From assembly GCF_002806975.1 (NCBI RefSeq), contig NZ_NIHD01000002.1, forward strand, positions 1 to 64,000: a stretch of DNA of 64,000 nucleotides. Reading direction: 5' to 3'. The notes below the pieces were generated by a model, which was not told the DNA's origin, did not search any database, and saw only the letters and a list, made by a program, of their open reading frames with translations. The position numbers and the translations under genes are program-made. Positions within the stretch are counted from its first letter, which is position 1; each line of letters begins with the position of its first letter. Origin of the DNA: Marinobacter aromaticivorans. Lineage in GTDB: Bacteria; Pseudomonadota; Gammaproteobacteria; Pseudomonadales; Oleiphilaceae. Shown piece by piece: positions 26,420-36,902 of this stretch.

Positions 26420-27358
26420 TCAGTGTCGTTGTTTGTTGTGTGGGCGACCGGGCTTCCTGCGCCGGCTGCCGGCTGCATCACCAGGCAGTCTCAACTGCCC
26501 TTCAAACACGCTTGTGGCGGGCCCTTCCATCATAACAGGCGACCCTTCCCCCTGCCATTCAATGGTCAGCCGCCCCCCGCGCAGTTCCACCTCTACGCGG
26601 TTATCCAGCAGGCCCCGCAGGCATCCGGCAACCACCGCAGCGCAGGCACCGCTGCCACAGGCCAGGGTTTCGCCCGAACCACGTTCGTACACTCTCAGGC
26701 GCACACGACTCCTGCTCAGTATCTGTAAAAAGCCGATGTTGGCACGTGACGGAAATCGCGGGTGGTTTTCAAGGCGAGGCCCCAGCTCTGAAACCGGTGC
26801 GGTATCCACATTGTCCACCAGGATAACCGCATGAGGATTACCCATGGAGACGGCACTAAGCTCTATGGTTTGCGAACCCACTTCCACCGAGTAAACCGTC
26901 TTCCTGCGTTCAGCAGCAAAGGGTATGGCAGGCGGATTCAGCTCAGGCACGCCCATATTCACCATGACCACGCCATCCCGGATCACCCGCAGTTCAATCA
27001 CCCCACGGGCGGTCTGGACGCGAATAACCTTTTTGTTGGTAAGGCGCTGATCACGGACAAACTTCGCAAAGCAGCGGGCACCATTGCCACATTGCTCAAC
27101 TTCGGAACCATCGGCATTGAATATCCGGTAACGAAAGTCCACGTCGGGCAGCCCGGGGGGCTCCACAACCAGCAACTGGTCAAACCCGACACCAAAATTC
27201 CGGTCCGCCAGTTCCCGGATCATTTCCGGGCGCAGACGGAAGGGCTGGCTGATGGCATCAACTACCATAAAGTCATTGCCCAGCCCATGCATTTTGGTGA
27301 ACCGGAGCAGGGGGCCCTGATTACGACGTTGTGGGCTCATCGTCTCTGCGCCATTCAT
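26420..27358 (-). CDS. dapF: Diaminopimelate epimerase
   Basis: A 312-residue enzyme that converts LL-diaminopimelate to the meso form for lysine and peptidoglycan synthesis. Substrate motif [12 protein letters not shown] and the two catalytic cysteines, in [13 protein letters not shown] and [13 protein letters not shown], are intact. The tail ([11 protein letters not shown]) is longer and more basic than in E. coli. The ATG at 27358 overlaps the lysA stop (ATGA); an ATG at 27340 is an alternative. Co-transcribed with lysA. Confidence 0.93.
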   Translation of the reverse strand: MNGAETMSPQRRNQGPLLRFTKMHGLGNDFMVVDAISQPFRLRPEMIRELADRNFGVGFDQLLVVEPPGLPDVDFRYRIFNADGSEVEQCGNGARCFAKFVRDQRLTNKKVIRVQTARGVIELRVIRDGVVMVNMGVPELNPPAIPFAAERRKTVYSVEVGSQTIELSAVSMGNPHAVILVDNVDTAPVSELGPRLENHPRFPSRANIGFLQILSRSRVRLRVYERGSGETLACGSGACAAVVAGCLRGLLDNRVEVELRGGRLTIEWQGEGSPVMMEGPATSVFEGQLRLPGDAAGSRRRKPGRPHNKQRH

Positions 27359-28605
27359 TCCGGCAAGCAGCTTTCGGGGGCGAGCTGATCCTCTATGGTT
27401 TCCCGACGCCGCACAACATGTACCTGATCGCCATCAACCATCAACTCTGGCGGGCGGTTGCGCGTGTTGTAGTTGGAGCTCATGACAAAGCCATAGGCTC
27501 CCGCCGAGCGCACGGCCAGCAGATCCCCGGCCTTGAGCCGGAGTGCCCGGTCCTTGCCAAGAAAATCACCGGTTTCACACACCGGCCCCACCAGGTCCCA
27601 CACCTTTTCTTCCGCATCCTGATGCGGCTGCACCGGCACAATGGCCTGCCAGGCACTGTAGAGCGCGGGGCGAATAAGATCGTTCATACCGGCATCAATG
27701 ATGGCAAAGTTGCGGTGCTCCGTGCATTTCAGCAGTTCAACACGGGTAAGCAGTAGCCCGGCATTGGCCGCAATGGAACGGCCCGGCTCGAGAATCAGCT
27801 CCAGCTTGCGGTCGCCGATACGCTCATCCAGGGCCCTGACATATTCGGCTGGCTGCGGCGGGGTTTCATCGTTATAGGTGACGCCCAGGCCCCCGCCCAT
27901 ATCCAGATGCCGGATGTGAATACCCTGTCCTGCAAGCGTGTCGATCAGCTCAAGTACCCGATCGAGAGCGTCCAGAAACGGAGCAACCGAAGTGAGTTGC
28001 GAACCAATATGGCAATCCACACCCTGGATATCCAGATTCGGCAAGGTGGCAGCCCGAGCATAAATCGCGGGAGCCTCCAGGATATCGATACCGAACTTGT
28101 TTTCTTTCAGCCCCGTGGAGATGTAGGGGTGGGTACCGGCATCAACGTCCGGGTTTACCCGCAGGGAAACCGGGGCTTTGACGCCCAGTTCACCGGCCAC
28201 GGCATTGAGGCGATCCAGCTCGGTATCAGATTCCACGTTGAAGCAACGAACACCGGCTTCAAGAGCCCGGCGCATTTCCCACTCCTGTTTGCCAACACCC
28301 GAGAACACCACTTTGCCCGCATCCCCACCGGCACGCAGGACCCGTTCCAGTTCTCCGGCAGAAACAATGTCAAAACCGGCACCAAGACGCGCAAGCACAT
28401 TCAGCACGGCAAGGTTACTGTTGGCTTTGACGGCGTAGCACACCAGAAGTCTGCGCTCGCTCAAGGCCCCGGTGTAAGCCTTGTAATGGCGCTCAAGGGT
28501 GGCCCGGGAATACACATAAGCAGGCGTACCAAAGCGTTCGGCAATACTGGCGACAGGCACATCTTCGGCGTACAGCTCGCCGTCTCGGTAGTTGAAATGG
28601 TCCAT
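27355..28605 (-). CDS. lysA: Diaminopimelate decarboxylase
   Basis: A 416-residue PLP enzyme making L-lysine from meso-diaminopimelate. The PLP lysine is in [13 protein letters not shown]; other family motifs are [33 protein letters not shown] and the catalytic CETGDFLG loop. The ATG at 28605 has AGGAAAC upstream and starts [17 protein letters not shown] as in the family; an upstream open stretch runs through lptM in another frame and is ignored. It overlaps dapF by 4 bases. Confidence 0.94.
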   Translation of the reverse strand: MDHFNYRDGELYAEDVPVASIAERFGTPAYVYSRATLERHYKAYTGALSERRLLVCYAVKANSNLAVLNVLARLGAGFDIVSAGELERVLRAGGDAGKVVFSGVGKQEWEMRRALEAGVRCFNVESDTELDRLNAVAGELGVKAPVSLRVNPDVDAGTHPYISTGLKENKFGIDILEAPAIYARAATLPNLDIQGVDCHIGSQLTSVAPFLDALDRVLELIDTLAGQGIHIRHLDMGGGLGVTYNDETPPQPAEYVRALDERIGDRKLELILEPGRSIAANAGLLLTRVELLKCTEHRNFAIIDAGMNDLIRPALYSAWQAIVPVQPHQDAEEKVWDLVGPVCETGDFLGKDRALRLKAGDLLAVRSAGAYGFVMSSNYNTRNRPPELMVDGDQVHVVRRRETIEDQLAPESCLPE

Positions 28606-28645
28606 TTGTTTCCTGATTCGTTTAGCGGTGCGAGTAAGCGCGGGA

Positions 28646-28831
28646 CTACTCTGTGTCTGTGCGCGGGTTACGCTCGTCGGGATGCTCGTTTTGTACCCGA
28701 AGGCTGTCCGATTCCCCGGCAGATCCGGATACTGCTTCCGGAGTGTCCCGGTACAAGGGGCCTTTCTGGCCGCAGCCAGCAAGTGCAGCCACCGCAACCA
28801 GAATCGCGACCGGCAATGTTATTGTGCGCAT
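28646..28831 (-). CDS. lptM: LPS translocon maturation lipoprotein LptM (YifL)
   Basis: A 61-residue lipoprotein. The signal peptide ends in the lipobox LAGC, and the mature start CGQKGPLY is the LptM signature, the part known to mimic LPS contacts and assist LptD disulfide isomerisation. The C-terminal half is a charged, variable tail. The ATG at 28831 has AGGGTGG six bases upstream; a GTG at 28840 is less likely. Its place just upstream of lysA is conserved in gammaproteobacteria. Confidence 0.9.
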   Translation of the reverse strand: MRTITLPVAILVAVAALAGCGQKGPLYRDTPEAVSGSAGESDSLRVQNEHPDERNPRTDTE

Positions 28832-28900
28832 ACTTGCCACCCTGAGTTGATATTGACTGAAGTATACCTGACCCGCGCCCTGCCCGGCGAGGCCCGCAGG

Positions 28901-31771
28901 CTATGGAAACGCCTCCAGTTCGCGGTTAAGGGCATCCTCCAGTACGGAGCGATAATAAAGGTACTGGGTGGTCTGTATATCCTGCTGATACACCCTCGGA
29001 TCCAGATCGTGGGGCAGATGTACGTCGGTGAGGTAAACCGGGTAGCGATCGCGGCTCTGGCGCAGGGAATGAATGTAATGGGCAACCGCCGGGATCAACT
29101 GGTCCCCGTATTGCATCACTGTGAACTCCTGCTCACCACAGTAAAGGTCAAAACGTACCCGGCTCTCGCCTTCCTGAACGCCAATGGCCTGCACCTCGAG
29201 CCCTGGCAAAGATAAACCGGCATCCGCTTGCGGCCGGTATTCCGGACGCCAGAACCCGTTGCTGGCAACCAGTTCATAGCACTTCACACCGGCCATGGCC
29301 AAAGGCACGTCACTGTTGCGCAGGCTGCGCCGCTCCACCAGATTTTCCAGAAAACGCAGCAAAGGTGTCAGAACATGGCGGCGGCTGGTGACCGGCTGCT
29401 CCCAACCGAAGACCGAGCCTCGCTCATCAATCACCCAGATGCGTGCCCGCTCGCCCCTGTGTGCATAGAAAACCTGAATGCTGTCCGACTCACTGGCCTG
29501 GCAGGCGGCACGCAACCCCGGGTCTTCCAGCAACGCATGACGGTCGAAAACAACGGGCAGGTAGCAGTCCCTGGGTTGCGCCAGACACTCCATCAGGGCA
29601 GCCCGGCTCTCCAGCACAATGAATCCCGGCTCTTTGCCAATGAACTCCAGCAGGAAATACCGGCGATCCATTTCGATAACGTAGCGCAGGGGGTGAGGCC
29701 CGGCGCCTCCGGCAAAAAACTGGCGCAATACATCTGCAAACAGCTCCTGTACCCGGCGGGCAATCGCACTGCCGTGGCCCCGGTTGTGACTGTGTACCGT
29801 AATGCCGGGAATAACACGGGGGTCGAGAGCAACCGAAGCAAGCACATTCTTCAGGCACTGGATCAGGGTGTCTCCGGAGGCGTAGTGCTGAAGGCTGACC
29901 TCATGCCAGCTGTTCAGCGTGATCTGGTCAATAGTCACCACCAGATTCTCGCGCCCGCCGCTGAAACCCAGGGAGTCATGCCGTGCGCTGAGTTTGTGCA
30001 GGCCGCGCTCGGTCAGATGGGCCTGGGGGTCCACACCCACGTTAATCAGAAGAAGGTTACGCAGGGGGCGAACGCCACGGGCCAGGGCTTCCCGGCCTGC
30101 CGGCTCTACCGGAAAGGGCACAAAAGCCGCAAGGGCATCCAGCATTTCGCGCAACTCGTTGACGGAAGCAATGCCCTGCCCCGAGCGCAGGTTAAGACGG
30201 GTCGAGCGGGTGAGAAGACCGTTGCAATAACACCAGAGCACCAGTTCAGTGAGATTTCCGGAGCGTCGGATAACCGGCTGCCAGGACGCATCCGAGGGAT
30301 CTTCCAGGTCGCGGTACAGCAACCAGCCATTGCCCGTTTCGCCCTGTTCTGACTGGTGATGGAATGACAGGTTTTCCTCCGCCAGCGAAGGTGCCAGCCC
30401 CGGATTGATCTGCTCGATCTTGCCCGCCTTGCGTTGAAAGGCCGCATAAAGCTTACGCCCGAGCAGATTGATATCATTGGCACTAATGGCTGCCTGCCTG
30501 CCGTGTTCGCGGGCCATCTTCGAGAGCAAACGGTAACTGTGGGTCAGTTCCGACACGACTGTGCGCCGCACGGAAGAGACCTCCTCCGCACGCCAGCGCT
30601 GGCGATTGTCCAGAACCTCAATCTGTTTCTTCTGCCAGCCCCATCCGGCAACCAGATTTCGCAGCAGCTTTGCCCGCCAGGGTTCTGCACCCTGGCCCTC
30701 GACCGTTCCGGTACGAGACAGCGGCAGCCCCGCCTTGATGTACAGGCTGCGCCTGACCAGATCCAGCCTTGAACCGGACTCTGCCGCACTCAGCCAATGC
30801 TCAAGGCGCTGGTACAGCATGACATAGGGATCCAGGATATCGGCATCGGTAACGCCACTGTATACGGCCTGTTTGAACACCCGGGACAGTACCGGCTGAC
30901 CCTGCGTCTGGGCATAACATTCGATAAGCAAAAGCTTCAGGAGCGACTTCCATGGCGCACCGATGCCTTTGTAAAGCTGCCAAACGCCGGCCCCGAGAAA
31001 CTCACTGGCGGGTATGGCCGGCACAGCACCAAAATCGATGTATTCATCACTGCGGATAAAACGGTAATCCACCAACCGGTTTACACATTCGCGATAGCAC
31101 TCTTCCTGTTCCGATGGAATGAGCCACCACAGTGGATAACAGCCTCCCAGATGGATTCCTGTGCGGTAGAACTCATCCAGCAGCAAATAGTGCTGGGCGC
31201 TGCCGCAGTTTTCGCCGCTTACTTCGGCGCGCTGCCGCCCTTTACGCCAGTCGGCGGCGGAAAACACAAACACGTGCAACTCAATACCAAACGAGCGGGC
31301 CCAGGCCGACAGTTTCTCTGCCTTGCGCTCAAGGCACCGGATGCCCGGTTCCTCAAGATCCTCCCGGTGGCACAGCCAGACATCCAGATCGCTGGCGACG
31401 GAATGCCCCAGGGTACCGGGGCTGCCCATCAGAAACAGCGCTTCCAGATCGGCCCGGCGCTTGCCTTCGTCCCGCAGGCTGAAGGTACGAGCCAGGCGCC
31501 GCGCCGCGTTCACCGCACCCGGGCCTGGCTGATAATGGCTGAGGCCATAAGGACAATCAGCATCCAGGTAGCCGGGCAAGGCCGGGTGATTGGTGTGGAA
31601 CACCAGTGGCAGGATTTCCAGCACAACCTGCTGCCGGTAGGTAAGTGAGGAGAGCGCTCGCTGCCAGCGCTGGCGATTAACCATGAGAAACCTGTCCCGC
31701 AGGCGGCGCAGGGTTTTGCGGTCAATGCCCTCATCAAAATCCAGGGCAATCGGCAGGGCGTGAGCAGTCAA
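28901..31771 (-). CDS. cyaA: Class I adenylate cyclase
   Basis: A 956-residue enterobacterial-type CyaA that forms cAMP for the CRP/Vfr system. The N-terminal catalytic half has the nucleotidyltransferase motif GSPGTLGHSVASDLDVW (residues 116-132) and IELHVFVF; the C-terminal half is the regulatory region. No internal ATG gives a full catalytic domain with a good ribosome site, and CCGGAG lies before a TTG at 31771 that yields TAHALPIALDFDEG, so TTG is proposed as the start. A poor start codon would keep expression low, as in E. coli where cyaA uses TTG. Divergent from the GGDEF-EAL gene. Confidence 0.88.
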   Translation of the reverse strand: MTAHALPIALDFDEGIDRKTLRRLRDRFLMVNRQRWQRALSSLTYRQQVVLEILPLVFHTNHPALPGYLDADCPYGLSHYQPGPGAVNAARRLARTFSLRDEGKRRADLEALFLMGSPGTLGHSVASDLDVWLCHREDLEEPGIRCLERKAEKLSAWARSFGIELHVFVFSAADWRKGRQRAEVSGENCGSAQHYLLLDEFYRTGIHLGGCYPLWWLIPSEQEECYRECVNRLVDYRFIRSDEYIDFGAVPAIPASEFLGAGVWQLYKGIGAPWKSLLKLLLIECYAQTQGQPVLSRVFKQAVYSGVTDADILDPYVMLYQRLEHWLSAAESGSRLDLVRRSLYIKAGLPLSRTGTVEGQGAEPWRAKLLRNLVAGWGWQKKQIEVLDNRQRWRAEEVSSVRRTVVSELTHSYRLLSKMAREHGRQAAISANDINLLGRKLYAAFQRKAGKIEQINPGLAPSLAEENLSFHHQSEQGETGNGWLLYRDLEDPSDASWQPVIRRSGNLTELVLWCYCNGLLTRSTRLNLRSGQGIASVNELREMLDALAAFVPFPVEPAGREALARGVRPLRNLLLINVGVDPQAHLTERGLHKLSARHDSLGFSGGRENLVVTIDQITLNSWHEVSLQHYASGDTLIQCLKNVLASVALDPRVIPGITVHSHNRGHGSAIARRVQELFADVLRQFFAGGAGPHPLRYVIEMDRRYFLLEFIGKEPGFIVLESRAALMECLAQPRDCYLPVVFDRHALLEDPGLRAACQASESDSIQVFYAHRGERARIWVIDERGSVFGWEQPVTSRRHVLTPLLRFLENLVERRSLRNSDVPLAMAGVKCYELVASNGFWRPEYRPQADAGLSLPGLEVQAIGVQEGESRVRFDLYCGEQEFTVMQYGDQLIPAVAHYIHSLRQSRDRYPVYLTDVHLPHDLDPRVYQQDIQTTQYLYYRSVLEDALNRELEAFP

Positions 31772-31888
31772 GGCAGCTCCGGGGGAGAGGTTCTTTCCGG
31801 GTTGATTATCAGTATGATAAGTCCATCGTGGCAAAACCATCAGAAAAATAAAAGCAGAATAGATTTCCGTAAACCCGAGGTCCAGCCA
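31772..31888. promoter_or_regulatory. Divergent cyaA / GGDEF-EAL control region
   Basis: About 117 bases separate the proposed cyaA TTG and the proposed GTG of the PAS-GGDEF-EAL gene. The stretch is AT-richer than its flanks at 31845-31880 and must contain both promoters. I did not find a convincing CRP site (TGTGA-N6-TCACA). Confidence 0.35.
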
Positions 31889-34333
31889 GTGAAAGAGTTT
31901 GTCATACAGCGTTATCGTGCTGATGCACCCGCCAGCAACGGTCGCCAGACCCTGCTGCGTATTGACGACGAGGGCAAGGTGCTGTTTGCCGACCACAATG
32001 CCGAGGCTGTGCTGGGATACGATGCCAGCGAGCTGGAAGGTGTAATGGTGCAGAGGGTTCTGGCGTCAAGAGAGGACGACCCTTTCGCACCGGTGAACCG
32101 GCACCGTATTGAGAGCGGCCAGAACGTGCTGGTGACCTTCCGCCACAAGGAAGGTTTTTTCTACACCGCAAGCCTTTCGCTGCGCATCAGCATGCGCGAT
32201 TCAGACGAAGCTGCCAGGGCCAGCATTACCCAGCAGGAGATCACTGCCATGGACCCCCGCTTGCTGCGCTTCGGGGAGAGCGCTGCAGGCTTTGGTATTT
32301 GGGAGCTGGATATCGCCAGCAACCGGATTACCTGGACGGAAGGACTGTACCGGCTGCTGGAACTGCAGCCCGGCACCAACATAACACCGGAACAGGCACT
32401 GTTTTACTGTCAGAGCAACCAGGGGCGCATTCGGGCGTTGTTCCGCAAATGCGCGCGAACCGGCGCCTCCTTCACAATCGACCTGGACCTTCTGACAGCC
32501 CGGCAAAAACCGGTTCGTGCAACCCTGAATGGCCGCGCACTCAAAGCCGGCGGCAGAGTGCGCAAGCTCGGTGGCACCCTGGTCGACCGAACCGGAGAAA
32601 TGCAGCGTGATGTTTCCCGCGCACGGGTGGAACGGATTCTGAGCGCCACGACTGCTGCGAGCCCCGGGCTGATAGCAGCCGTCGACACGCATCTCAACCT
32701 GCTGCATGTTAATGCGCCCTATGCCAACCTGTTTGCCAGCATTTTCGGCAGGACACCGCGTGTCGGGGACAACCTCAGCCAGTTACTGGACAAATACCCG
32801 AACGAACGCCACCTGACTGAGCAGCTGTGGCAGCGTGCCTTCGAGCAGGACAGTTTTGTTCTGGACATGCCCATTACCCAGCAAAGTGGTGAGTGGCCAG
32901 TCTACGAGTTCCATTACCGGCGCCTGACCGACAACCGGAATAACACCACAGGGGCCGTCGTTGTAGCCAGTGATACCAGCAGTCGCGCCAGCACTGACGG
33001 TGACAGTGAATACAGGTACCGGCACGACCCGGTAACCGGCCTGACCAACCGACGGGAATTCACAACCCGCCTGCGCGCGAGTGTGGAAAACAGAAACAGC
33101 AGCCCAGACCATTGCAGCCTGCTGTACCTGAACCTCGATGCATTCGGGCACTTCAATCATCTTGCCGGTAACGGCGCGTGCGACCGTTACCTGAGAGAAC
33201 TGGCCAGCTGCCTCGATGTTCGCAGCCGGCCTCAGGACACCCTGTCGCGGCATTCCGGGGATACCTTCGCCCTGCTCATTGAAAACAGCACCGAGCCGGC
33301 TGCCAGGAAAATTGCCGACGACACCCTGAATCTCATTCGCAACTTTGTGTTCGAATGGAATGGGCATCAGCTGCAGACCACGGCCAGTGGCGGCCTGCTG
33401 ATCATGGGAAAAGACACGCCCGCAGACCCGGAGCAACTGCTGGGCCAGGCTGCAGACCTCTGCCACGATGCGAAGACTTCCGGGCGCAATCGGGTACATA
33501 CCGCTCATGCTTACCGCCCGAAAGCTGACAACAACGACAGCAACCAGTACGTTGACCAGATTCGCAAGGCCCTGGACCAGCAGGCCCTGATCCTCGAATT
33601 CCAGCGGCTGAAGCCGTTAGCCAGCATCACCTGGGGCGACCACGTAGAAATCCTGTGCCGGGTTCCCGGGCACGACAGGCAGGAACAGCCGTTGCAGCCG
33701 GATCAGTTTCTGCCGGCGGCGGAGAGATTTGACCTTGCCAAGCGGCTCGACCGACAGGTGATCATGCAGACTCTCGCCTGGCTGGATGATCACCGACTGC
33801 TGGAACCAAGGCTCAAGTACTGTGGCTTCAACCTGTCCCTGGCCAGCGTTCTGGACGATACCTTCGCGGATTTCATGGAGTCTGTGCTCCGGGTTTCAGA
33901 CTACCCTGCGCAGTGCTTCTGCCTCGAAATACGCGAAGCCCATGCCAGTCAGCACCCGGACGAGGTTGCGGTACTGTGCGATGCCCTGCACCGGATTGGT
34001 TGTCGCATCGCCCTGGAAGGCGCGGGGGCGTCCGTAGAGAGCTACAACCTGGCTGCAAGGCTGCCGGTGGACATGATCAAGCTGGATCGCAGCCTCATGC
34101 TCCGGCTGGGGGAGGATCCGGTCCAGCAGATCATGGCAGAAGCACTGCACCGCATTGCGCAGGACGCGGGAAAAACCACGGTCGCCACGTTTATCGAGAA
34201 TGACGACATTCTGCGCAAGGTCAGAACCCTTGGCATTCACTATGGTCAGGGGCACAGGCTGTCACCCCCCAGACCCCTGGCGGAACTCACGCCGGTGGCG
34301 GTCGACCTGGCCACCGGGCGTCTCGGCGGCTGA
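31889..34333 (+). CDS. PAS-GGDEF-EAL protein with degenerate catalytic sites
   Basis: An 814-residue cytoplasmic protein. Three PAS-like segments lie at about 18-95, 120-235 and 255-360 (for example LLRIDDEGKVLFADHNAEAV). The GGDEF domain (380-545) has SGDTF at 456-460 instead of GG[DE]EF and no RxxD inhibitory site. The EAL domain has EIL for EAL, EGAG where the metal-binding DDFG should be, and lacks the later AEGVE glutamate. It should therefore be catalytically inactive and may act as a c-di-GMP or GTP receptor, like LapD or FimX. The GTG at 31889 has CCGAGG upstream; an ATG at 31814 in frame is the alternative. Confidence 0.82.
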   Translation: MKEFVIQRYRADAPASNGRQTLLRIDDEGKVLFADHNAEAVLGYDASELEGVMVQRVLASREDDPFAPVNRHRIESGQNVLVTFRHKEGFFYTASLSLRISMRDSDEAARASITQQEITAMDPRLLRFGESAAGFGIWELDIASNRITWTEGLYRLLELQPGTNITPEQALFYCQSNQGRIRALFRKCARTGASFTIDLDLLTARQKPVRATLNGRALKAGGRVRKLGGTLVDRTGEMQRDVSRARVERILSATTAASPGLIAAVDTHLNLLHVNAPYANLFASIFGRTPRVGDNLSQLLDKYPNERHLTEQLWQRAFEQDSFVLDMPITQQSGEWPVYEFHYRRLTDNRNNTTGAVVVASDTSSRASTDGDSEYRYRHDPVTGLTNRREFTTRLRASVENRNSSPDHCSLLYLNLDAFGHFNHLAGNGACDRYLRELASCLDVRSRPQDTLSRHSGDTFALLIENSTEPAARKIADDTLNLIRNFVFEWNGHQLQTTASGGLLIMGKDTPADPEQLLGQAADLCHDAKTSGRNRVHTAHAYRPKADNNDSNQYVDQIRKALDQQALILEFQRLKPLASITWGDHVEILCRVPGHDRQEQPLQPDQFLPAAERFDLAKRLDRQVIMQTLAWLDDHRLLEPRLKYCGFNLSLASVLDDTFADFMESVLRVSDYPAQCFCLEIREAHASQHPDEVAVLCDALHRIGCRIALEGAGASVESYNLAARLPVDMIKLDRSLMLRLGEDPVQQIMAEALHRIAQDAGKTTVATFIENDDILRKVRTLGIHYGQGHRLSPPRPLAELTPVAVDLATGRLGG

Positions 34334-34358
34334 GCCCCTCACCGGAGCGGGGTCTCAG
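34330..34358. terminator. Hairpin shared by convergent GGDEF-EAL and argH 3' ends
   Basis: CTGAGCCCC (34330-34338) pairs with GGGGTCTCAG (34349-34358), leaving one bulged base. It overlaps both stop codons. There is no T-run on either side, so it is a weak or Rho-assisted bidirectional terminator at best. Confidence 0.45.
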
Positions 34359-35764
34359 CCCAGCAATTTGCGCGCCCGCGCTACGGCCGCACGCACCTGA
34401 GCAGGTGCGGTGCCGCCGAGGTGATCACGGGCCTGAACCGAGCCTTCCAGCGTAAGCACATCAAATACATCTTCATCGATGGTGTCAGAGAAGCGCTTCA
34501 GCTCTTCCAGCGTCATGTCCGACAGATCCCGCTCTTCGGCAACACCAAAAGCTACCGCCTTGCCGACCACTTCGTGGGCATCGCGGAAGGGCATGCCTTT
34601 TTTGACCAGATAATCCGCCAGATCCGTCGCCGTAGAGAAACCGCGCTTGGCCGCCACACGCATGTTGCCGGCCTTGGCACGGATTGCCGGAACCATATCG
34701 GCGTAGGCTTTCAGGCACCCTTTAACAGTATCCACGGTATCGAACAGGGGTTCCTTGTCTTCCTGATTATCCTTGTTATACGCCAGCGGCTGGCTTTTCA
34801 TCAGCATGAGCAAGGACATCAGATGGCCGGTCACCCGCCCGGATTTGCCGCGAACCAGCTCCGGCACATCGGGGTTCTTTTTCTGCGGCATGATGGAGGA
34901 GCCGGTGCAGAAGCGGTCCGGCAGATCAATAAAATCAAACTGCGCTGAGGTCCACAGCACCAGCTCTTCACTGAAGCGCGAGAGATGCGTCATCAGCAGG
35001 GCTGCAAAGCTGCAGAACTCAATGGCAAAATCGCGATCACTGACAGAATCCAGCGAGTTTTCAGAGGGCCGGTCAAAGCCCAGCAGGCGAGCCGTTATGG
35101 AGCGGTCAATCGGGTAAGTGGTGCCGGCCAGCGCCGCTGCACCCAGTGGCATCACGTTCACCCGCTTGCGGCAATCCTGCAGGCGCTCGGCATCCCGTAC
35201 CAGCATTTCATACCAGGCCAGCAGGTGATGACCGAAAGTCACCGGCTGCGCGGTCTGCAGATGGGTGAAGCCGGGCATGATGGTATCGGCTTCGCGCTCG
35301 GCCAGATCCAGCAGGCCGGCTTGCAGGCGCCGGAGCTCCTCGGCAATCACGTCAATTTCATCACGCAGGTACAGGCGAATATCGGTCGCCACCTGATCGT
35401 TCCGGCTGCGGCCTGTATGCAGCTTTTTGCCTGTAATACCTATACGATCCGTTAACCGGGCTTCGATGTTCATGTGAACATCTTCGAGGCTTACGGACCA
35501 TTCAAAGCGCCCTGCCTCAATGTCTTCTTTGACGCCGTTAAGGCCGGCAATAATGCGGTCGCATTCTTCGGTTGTCAGCACACCAACTTCTGCGAGCATG
35601 GTCGCATGTGCAATGGAGCCGGTGATATCGTGATGGTACAGCCGCTGATCAAACCCGACGGATGCGGTAAAACGCTCCACGAAGGCATCAGTGGGTTCGC
35701 TGAAGCGTCCGCCCCAGGGTTTTTCGGAGGTTGTGGCCTGGTCAGGTTTTTTCTGATCCGTCAT
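34355..35764 (-). CDS. argH: Argininosuccinate lyase
   Basis: A 469-residue fumarase-superfamily enzyme that cleaves argininosuccinate to arginine and fumarate. The superfamily signature [12 protein letters not shown] with the catalytic serine, the [24 protein letters not shown] substrate loop and [17 protein letters not shown] are all intact. The ATG at 35764 follows AGGAAAG. Divergent from the algZ-like gene, the same order as in Pseudomonas (argH / algZ-algR-hemCD). Confidence 0.95.
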   Translation of the reverse strand: MTDQKKPDQATTSEKPWGGRFSEPTDAFVERFTASVGFDQRLYHHDITGSIAHATMLAEVGVLTTEECDRIIAGLNGVKEDIEAGRFEWSVSLEDVHMNIEARLTDRIGITGKKLHTGRSRNDQVATDIRLYLRDEIDVIAEELRRLQAGLLDLAEREADTIMPGFTHLQTAQPVTFGHHLLAWYEMLVRDAERLQDCRKRVNVMPLGAAALAGTTYPIDRSITARLLGFDRPSENSLDSVSDRDFAIEFCSFAALLMTHLSRFSEELVLWTSAQFDFIDLPDRFCTGSSIMPQKKNPDVPELVRGKSGRVTGHLMSLLMLMKSQPLAYNKDNQEDKEPLFDTVDTVKGCLKAYADMVPAIRAKAGNMRVAAKRGFSTATDLADYLVKKGMPFRDAHEVVGKAVAFGVAEERDLSDMTLEELKRFSDTIDEDVFDVLTLEGSVQARDHLGGTAPAQVRAAVARARKLLG

Positions 35765-35886
35765 GGTCTATCTTTCCTGCTGGCAGCCCGGCATTATCTG
35801 GCGGGAACTGGGTACATTGAACGTGGCGGGAGTATAGCATTCTGACCCGTAGAAAAGAGACTCCTCTGGGCAGAGACAAGGCAGCC

Positions 35887-36900
35887 GTGCTGCCGGATTT
35901 TTTCGTACCGGACCTGTGCCGGGTGCGGTCTGTATTCATGCTGCTGATTACCAGCGAACTGCTGGTACTGGTGCTGGCCATTGTTCAGGCCAGCGACGGC
36001 TGGATTGACTGGAATTATTTTGCGCTGCTGTCGCTGTTCGTACAATGGACCACACTCACCAGCGCCGCCCTGATCTGCCTGTTGCGGGCGCGCCTGGCCA
36101 GAATGTCCACACCCAGGGCCACACTGGCCATATCAGCCATCGTACTGCTGGACGTGCTGGCTTTCAGCCTGTTTGCCGACAGCGTTCTGCATCCGCAGCC
36201 GGGCATTCTGGACTGGCAGGCCATTGCCAAAAAATTACTGCTGGCCCTGCTGATTGTGCTTATGGTGTTGCGCTATTTCTATCTGCAGCACCAGTGGCAG
36301 CAGCAGCGGGAAGCGGAGATGCTGGCGCATCTGGCAGCACTGCAGGCGCGTATACAGCCGCACTTCCTGTTTAACAGCATGAACACCATTGCCAGCCTGA
36401 TAGCCACTGACCCGGAGCAGGCCGAGGAAGCCGTTCTGGATCTTTCCGAGCTTTTCCGTGCCAGCCTGCGCACCGGTGACCAGCTTATTCCCCTGGCCAG
36501 GGAGCTGGATCTGTGCAAGCGCTATCTTGCCATTGAGTCCCTGCGTCTCGGCCCGCGCCTGCAGCTGGAGTGGCACATCGCCGAAGGGCTCGAGGGCCAG
36601 GCCATTCCGCCGCTGACACTGCAACCGCTGGTAGAGAACGCGGTTTATCATGGTATACAGCCCCGTCAGCAAGGCGGCACTGTGCGTATCGAGGCCGAGG
36701 TGCGCGGCAACTTTGTGTATCTGCTGGTGCAGAATCCAAAGCCTGAAGGCACTGAGAACCTGCACAAGGGCAACCGCATGGCACTGAGTAATATACAGGC
36801 CCGGCTGCAGGCATTATTCGGCGAGGCGGCCGTTCTCAAACACAGCCACCAGGGAAATGTTTACACTGTGACCATGAGACTACCCAGAATCACTCATTGA
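35887..36900 (+). CDS. algZ: LytS-type sensor histidine kinase, AlgZ/FimS-like
   Basis: A 337-residue membrane kinase. About four hydrophobic segments occupy 15-130, then a His_kinase (PF06580) domain with the acceptor in IQPHFLFNSMNTIASLIA and the ATP site in LTLQPLVENAVYHGIQPR. The second G box is short, as in AlgZ. With AlgR it controls type IV pili, exopolysaccharide or related traits in Pseudomonas; targets here are unknown. The start is the GTG at 35887, the only good candidate. The response regulator gene follows two bases after its stop. Confidence 0.87.
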   Translation: MLPDFFVPDLCRVRSVFMLLITSELLVLVLAIVQASDGWIDWNYFALLSLFVQWTTLTSAALICLLRARLARMSTPRATLAISAIVLLDVLAFSLFADSVLHPQPGILDWQAIAKKLLLALLIVLMVLRYFYLQHQWQQQREAEMLAHLAALQARIQPHFLFNSMNTIASLIATDPEQAEEAVLDLSELFRASLRTGDQLIPLARELDLCKRYLAIESLRLGPRLQLEWHIAEGLEGQAIPPLTLQPLVENAVYHGIQPRQQGGTVRIEAEVRGNFVYLLVQNPKPEGTENLHKGNRMALSNIQARLQALFGEAAVLKHSHQGNVYTVTMRLPRITH

Positions 36901-36902
36901 CC

